A DNA stretch of 8,531 nucleotides from Saprospiraceae bacterium (GTDB lineage: Bacteria > Bacteroidota > Bacteroidia > Chitinophagales > Saprospiraceae): positions 1-8,531 of the forward strand of contig JAHDBK010000133.1 of assembly GCA_020630455.1 (NCBI GenBank). Reading direction: 5' to 3'. The notes beneath the pieces were generated by a model. That model saw only the letters and a list, made by a program, of their open reading frames with translations. It was not told the DNA's origin and searched no databases. Within the stretch, counting starts at the first letter, position 1, and the number at the start of each line of letters is the position of its first letter. The position numbers and the translations under genes are program-made. Shown here in pieces: positions 5,694-8,531 of the stretch.

Positions 5694-7331
5694 TTCACAT
5701 TCTTCAATTATAGTGATGTCTTCTATATAATAAAAACAGCTATCTGAGGTGAAGAAGTAAGCAGGATATGTACCCGCAGCAACATTATTAAATACTCCAT
5801 TTCTAGTAGTTCTATTGCCTAACTGATAAAAAATATCAATATTTTCCCCAGCAAATCCTTCTATAATCACTTGTCCGTTGTTTTTACCACAATCAGGTGG
5901 AATGACAGAAGAAGAAATAAATTCTATTGCTTCACTACTTAATATGTTTATGTTTTTTTCATAAGAACAATTATTTTGGTCTTGAATAATCAAGTAATAT
6001 TCTCCAGCTTCTAGATTTGTAAAATAATTTTCACTTTGAAAACTATTTCCGTTTAAGCTATATTCAATTTGATTATTATTAGTATTAATATCAATAAAAA
6101 TAGAACCATTTACTTCATCGCAAGAAGTATTGCGAACAATAATATCATTGATTTCGAAAGAAGCTTGGTTTTCAATACTGATACTTTCAGTATATTCACA
6201 ACCATTATCATCTATTACATATATATAATAATCTTGTGGACTTAAATTCTCATAATAATTTGAAGTAGATAGAGTATTGCCATTGTCTATACTGTATTGA
6301 AAATTATTTCCATTTCCAATAGGATTAATTAATATACTGCCATTAGAAATACCACAAGTAGCGTTAGTGCTTGTAATGTCGACATTCAGTGAGGGAGCTT
6401 GGACAGATATTTGAATCACCTTTTCACAATTGCTTTCGTCTATTAAATAAAGGGTATAATTTCCAAAATTTAAATCCTCAAATATGCCATCTTCAATATA
6501 ATTATTTCCATCTAAGCTATAATCAATATCACCATTGATACTTTCCGCTTGAACAATCAGGTCTGCATTTTGGTCTTGACAACCATCCACTTGTATAAGT
6601 GTATCTAAAATGGAAATAGCATCAACAGAGGCATTGAATTCAAATTGACTAGCACCACCATATACACTTCGTTGAATAGAACAAACATAATTAAATGAAG
6701 CGTTTATCCAATCAATCTCAAAAATTTTACAAGGCAAATCGTTGGAAAGAGCATAGGTTTGAACATTGCAACCATCTACATAGCTGACTATCCCATAAAT
6801 AACCGCATTAGCACTAGAAAAATCAATAAAAACCTCATTTGCTGATGGGTTATTGGGAATGATTTTGACTAAAGTATTTTGAGTAGAAGCCATATACATT
6901 TCTCCTTGATAAAATGTCAAATCTCCAGAAGCATTATAGCCCATATTAGGGTAGTTTATCATATTAGAAGTAGAAGGCTGATAAGAAGCCAATTCACCAT
7001 TGCCTGAAGCAGCAAATATCCTACCTTCACTATCGGCCGTTAATGCATAAAAACTACTACCTTGAAATGCTGTAATATAGGTGCTTAATCCATTAGAGGT
7101 ATCAATGCGATATAATTGTCCATTACTTTTTACAGCATAAAGAAATCCGTCAGGGTGAGAGGCGATATCAGTATATCCTCCAATATTTAGAATATTTGTA
7201 GTAGTACACCCATTGCTAATATTAAGATTTACAAGATTGTCAAAAGAATCATTAATGAAAAAGTTTTGAGAATGTGTATAAGATAAATTGATTAATAATA
7301 ATACAATCGCAAGAACAAGGCTACGCATCAT
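5412..7331 (-). CDS. Secreted T9SS type B substrate with propeller-like N-terminus and SprB-like repeats
   Basis: A 639-aa secreted protein, numbered from the ATG at 7331; ATG 7328 and GTG 7334 are alternatives. A Sec signal peptide (MMRSLVLAIVLLLINLSYTHS) is followed at about 35-235 by repeated short units such as HPDGFLYAVKSNGQLYRID and DSEGRIFAASGNGELASYQ, suggesting a beta-propeller of the NHL/DUF6923 kind. Residues 246-545 contain four SprB-like modules of about 77 aa, each with two cysteines (251/302, 326/378, 404/455, 481/532). Residues 547-639 are the type B sorting domain: IPNAFSPNND, IFDRWGNLVF, GWDG and final VTLLR, which marks the protein for T9SS export. It sits between a nucleotidyltransferase gene (18-bp gap) and an acyltransferase gene (14-bp gap), most likely in one transcript. 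A binding or adhesion role is plausible; the ligand is unknown. No catalytic motif is visible. Confidence 0.9.
   Translation of the reverse strand: MMRSLVLAIVLLLINLSYTHSQNFFINDSFDNLVNLNISNGCTTTNILNIGGYTDIASHPDGFLYAVKSNGQLYRIDTSNGLSTYITAFQGSSFYALTADSEGRIFAASGNGELASYQPSTSNMINYPNMGYNASGDLTFYQGEMYMASTQNTLVKIIPNNPSANEVFIDFSSANAVIYGIVSYVDGCNVQTYALSNDLPCKIFEIDWINASFNYVCSIQRSVYGGASQFEFNASVDAISILDTLIQVDGCQDQNADLIVQAESINGDIDYSLDGNNYIEDGIFEDLNFGNYTLYLIDESNCEKVIQISVQAPSLNVDITSTNATCGISNGSILINPIGNGNNFQYSIDNGNTLSTSNYYENLSPQDYYIYVIDDNGCEYTESISIENQASFEINDIIVRNTSCDEVNGSIFIDINTNNNQIEYSLNGNSFQSENYFTNLEAGEYYLIIQDQNNCSYEKNINILSSEAIEFISSSVIPPDCGKNNGQVIIEGFAGENIDIFYQLGNRTTRNGVFNNVAAGTYPAYFFTSDSCFYYIEDITIIEECEIYIPNAFSPNNDRFNDIFQIYAAVPIEIKDMSIFDRWGNLVFLRNNFYSNNFNEGWDGKIKGEYASPNVYIYHIVVVLNGVETHFYGDVTLLR
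5697..6599 (-). repeat. Four divergent SprB-like protein repeats
   Basis: Protein-level tandem repeat inside the 639-aa T9SS substrate, residues about 245-545. Each unit has an early cysteine in a C-x3-4-NG-like turn (CGISNGSI, CDEVNGSI, CGKNNGQV; the first is diverged, CQDQNADL), a YSLDGNNY-like strand, an aromatic stretch such as GNYTLYLID or GEYYLIIQD, and a late cysteine after D-x2-N or a similar turn. First cysteines are 75, 78 and 77 residues apart, late ones 76, 77 and 77. The DNA is too diverged to show as a direct repeat. Confidence 0.8.
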
Positions 7332-7349
7332 CACTCTTTTATTTATAAT

Positions 7350-8348
7350 TTATTTGCTAAAATCAAGCTCTGTATTATCACCAATATTAAGGCTTTGTCT
7401 AGAACCCTTTATAGAAACATCATTTCCAATAACAGATTCATTCAGAACAATATCTTCTATCTTGGCATAGTTACCAATGATAGAATTGGTGACAACAGCG
7501 TGTTGTATAATGGTGTTATCACCTATAGTAACATGTGGACCTACAATAGAGTTGGCAATTTGACAATTTTTTCCAATAGCAACGGGATGTATTATAATCG
7601 CTTCGTCAAAGGCTGGTAAATCAGTAAGGGCAAAACCCTCTTTTTTGAGAAGCATTGTGTTGGTTTCTAGGAGAATTTCTTTTTTACCACAATCATACCA
7701 ATTATTAATAGTAATTGGTTCAAAAGATACTCCATTACTCAACATTGTCATTAGGGCATCAGTCAATTGGTATTCATCATTAGTTTGAATATTGTTTTCA
7801 ATAATATAGTCAAGTGCATTTAGAAATTCTTTAATATTAATTATCTTATAAAGTCCAACTAATGCTTGATTGGATTTAGGGATTTTAGGTTTTTCAACCA
7901 TGTGTATAATTTCTCTATTTTCATTCAAACGAGCTATACCTAATTCTGTGGGGTTGTCTACTTTTTTAATGCCTACACAATTATTTTTATTATTTAAAAA
8001 GACATTCATGTCTGTATCATAAATAGTATCTCCAAGGACAATAAAAATTTCTGAAGCAGTTTGTACTTGTTCTTTTGCAGTCCAGATGGCATGTCCTAAT
8101 CCTAATCTTTTTTCTTGTTTTACAAATTCCTTATTAATATTAGGATAAGTTTTTTCTATATACTCTTGAATTTTTTCACCTAGATAACCAATGATAAAAA
8201 CAAAATCATTAACTCCAGACTGTACAAGTTGGTCAATAATAAATGAAATAATAGGCTTTCCTGCCACAGGAATCAATGGCTTGGGCTGTGTGTAAGTAAG
8301 TGGCCTTAGTCTTGTCCCTACACCTGCAACAGGAATAATTACTTTCAT
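7350..8348 (-). CDS. Sugar-1-phosphate nucleotidyltransferase with left-handed beta-helix tail (RmlA-like)
   Basis: A 332-aa cytoplasmic enzyme that would make an NDP-sugar from NTP and a sugar-1-phosphate. The N-terminal Rossmann-type domain shows the nucleotide-binding signature AGVGTRLRPLT (8-18) with PKPLIPVAGKP (22-32; Lys23 is the expected catalytic lysine), the base-binding LGLGHA (82-87), the metal-site LGDTIYD (105-111; Asp107), VEKP (151-154), EYQLTDAL (192-199) and NWYDCG (216-221; Asp219). From about 250 the protein changes to hexapeptide-like steps (IGKNCQIANSIVGPHVTIGD, IIGNYAKI, VIGNDVSI), a left-handed beta-helix. This layout matches long RmlA-like proteins often annotated glucose-1-phosphate thymidylyltransferase, but UTP-glucose or GDP-mannose relatives cannot be excluded, and no other dTDP-rhamnose genes are present. 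The ATG at 8348 begins the typical MKVIIPVAG. It is the first gene of the minus-strand cluster and probably supplies sugars for surface polysaccharide. Confidence 0.92.
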   Translation of the reverse strand: MKVIIPVAGVGTRLRPLTYTQPKPLIPVAGKPIISFIIDQLVQSGVNDFVFIIGYLGEKIQEYIEKTYPNINKEFVKQEKRLGLGHAIWTAKEQVQTASEIFIVLGDTIYDTDMNVFLNNKNNCVGIKKVDNPTELGIARLNENREIIHMVEKPKIPKSNQALVGLYKIINIKEFLNALDYIIENNIQTNDEYQLTDALMTMLSNGVSFEPITINNWYDCGKKEILLETNTMLLKKEGFALTDLPAFDEAIIIHPVAIGKNCQIANSIVGPHVTIGDNTIIQHAVVTNSIIGNYAKIEDIVLNESVIGNDVSIKGSRQSLNIGDNTELDFSK

Positions 8349-8374
8349 GAATGTTTATTTTATTTTTAAGACTC

Positions 8375-8382
8375 CAAAAATA
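8375..8382 (-). promoter_or_regulatory. Possible Bacteroidota -7 promoter element
   Basis: On the minus strand this reads TATTTTTG, a full match to the Bacteroidota -7 consensus TAnnTTTG. It lies 26 bases before the nucleotidyltransferase ATG, which would give a leader of about 20 bases. No TTTG-like -33 element is seen at the expected spacing, and the region is very AT-rich, so a chance match is quite possible. It is the best candidate for driving the three-gene minus-strand cluster. Confidence 0.35.
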
Positions 8383-8531
8383 CACATTCTTTTTCGATAT
8401 ATAATAATAATTGTTTAATAATCAGTAATGTATTAATGATTTGTCTCAAGTAATTTTAATGCTGAAAAAAGTAAGTCTTTATGAAAATAATTATAAAAAA
8501 ATACAAATTTTAAATTCTAAGCTCGTAAATT

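Noticed and set aside
7288..7619. Two short plus-strand open frames over the minus-strand cluster
   Set aside because: They are antisense to the nucleotidyltransferase beta-helix, whose motifs are clear, and show no plausible protein.
8349..8531. Gene or RNA in the right-end non-coding stretch
   Set aside because: Only tiny open frames occur (for example from 8480, about ten codons) and there is no tRNA-like fold or conserved motif; apart from the possible -7 element I see nothing.

Overview
The window looks like a piece of a chromosome from a low-GC member of the Bacteroidota, probably an environmental or aquatic lineage of the Saprospiria, Flavobacteriia or Cytophagia type; the sequence alone does not resolve the order. 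Two large proteins end in the type IX secretion system (T9SS) type B sorting domain ('gliding motility-associated C-terminal domain', CHU_C) and carry SprB-like repeats. Leaders lack Shine-Dalgarno sequences and are A/T-rich, and there are relaxed-lipobox lipoproteins. All of this is typical of that phylum.

Left part (1-3080, plus strand): the 3' part of a giant repetitive surface protein, cut by the left window edge. It has eight SprB-type modules with an almost invariant 240-bp period, then four Ig/PKD-like beta domains, then the type B sorting domain. A strong intrinsic terminator (3109-3154) follows it.

Middle (3170-4538, plus strand): two consecutive genes for small predicted lipoproteins of unknown function, 40 bp apart and probably co-transcribed. 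The first starts only 15 bp after the terminator. The second overlaps the end of the opposite-strand acyltransferase gene tail-to-tail by 20 bp.

Right part (8348 down to 4519, minus strand): a tight three-gene cluster read leftward, consisting of a sugar-1-phosphate nucleotidyltransferase with a left-handed beta-helix tail, a 639-aa T9SS type B substrate (propeller-like N-terminus plus four SprB-like modules), and an LpxL/HtrB-family acyltransferase. The gaps are 18 and 14 bp, so one mRNA is likely. A possible Bacteroidota-type -7 promoter element lies in the 183-bp non-coding right end.

The common theme is the cell envelope: secreted repeat adhesin-like proteins, lipoproteins, a nucleotide-sugar enzyme and a lipid acyltransferase. 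I see no RNA gene, CRISPR array, insertion sequence, phage gene or defence system. The most interesting structure is the periodic repeat array and the cysteine spacing shared by both secreted proteins. I found no convincing evidence of an entirely new system.
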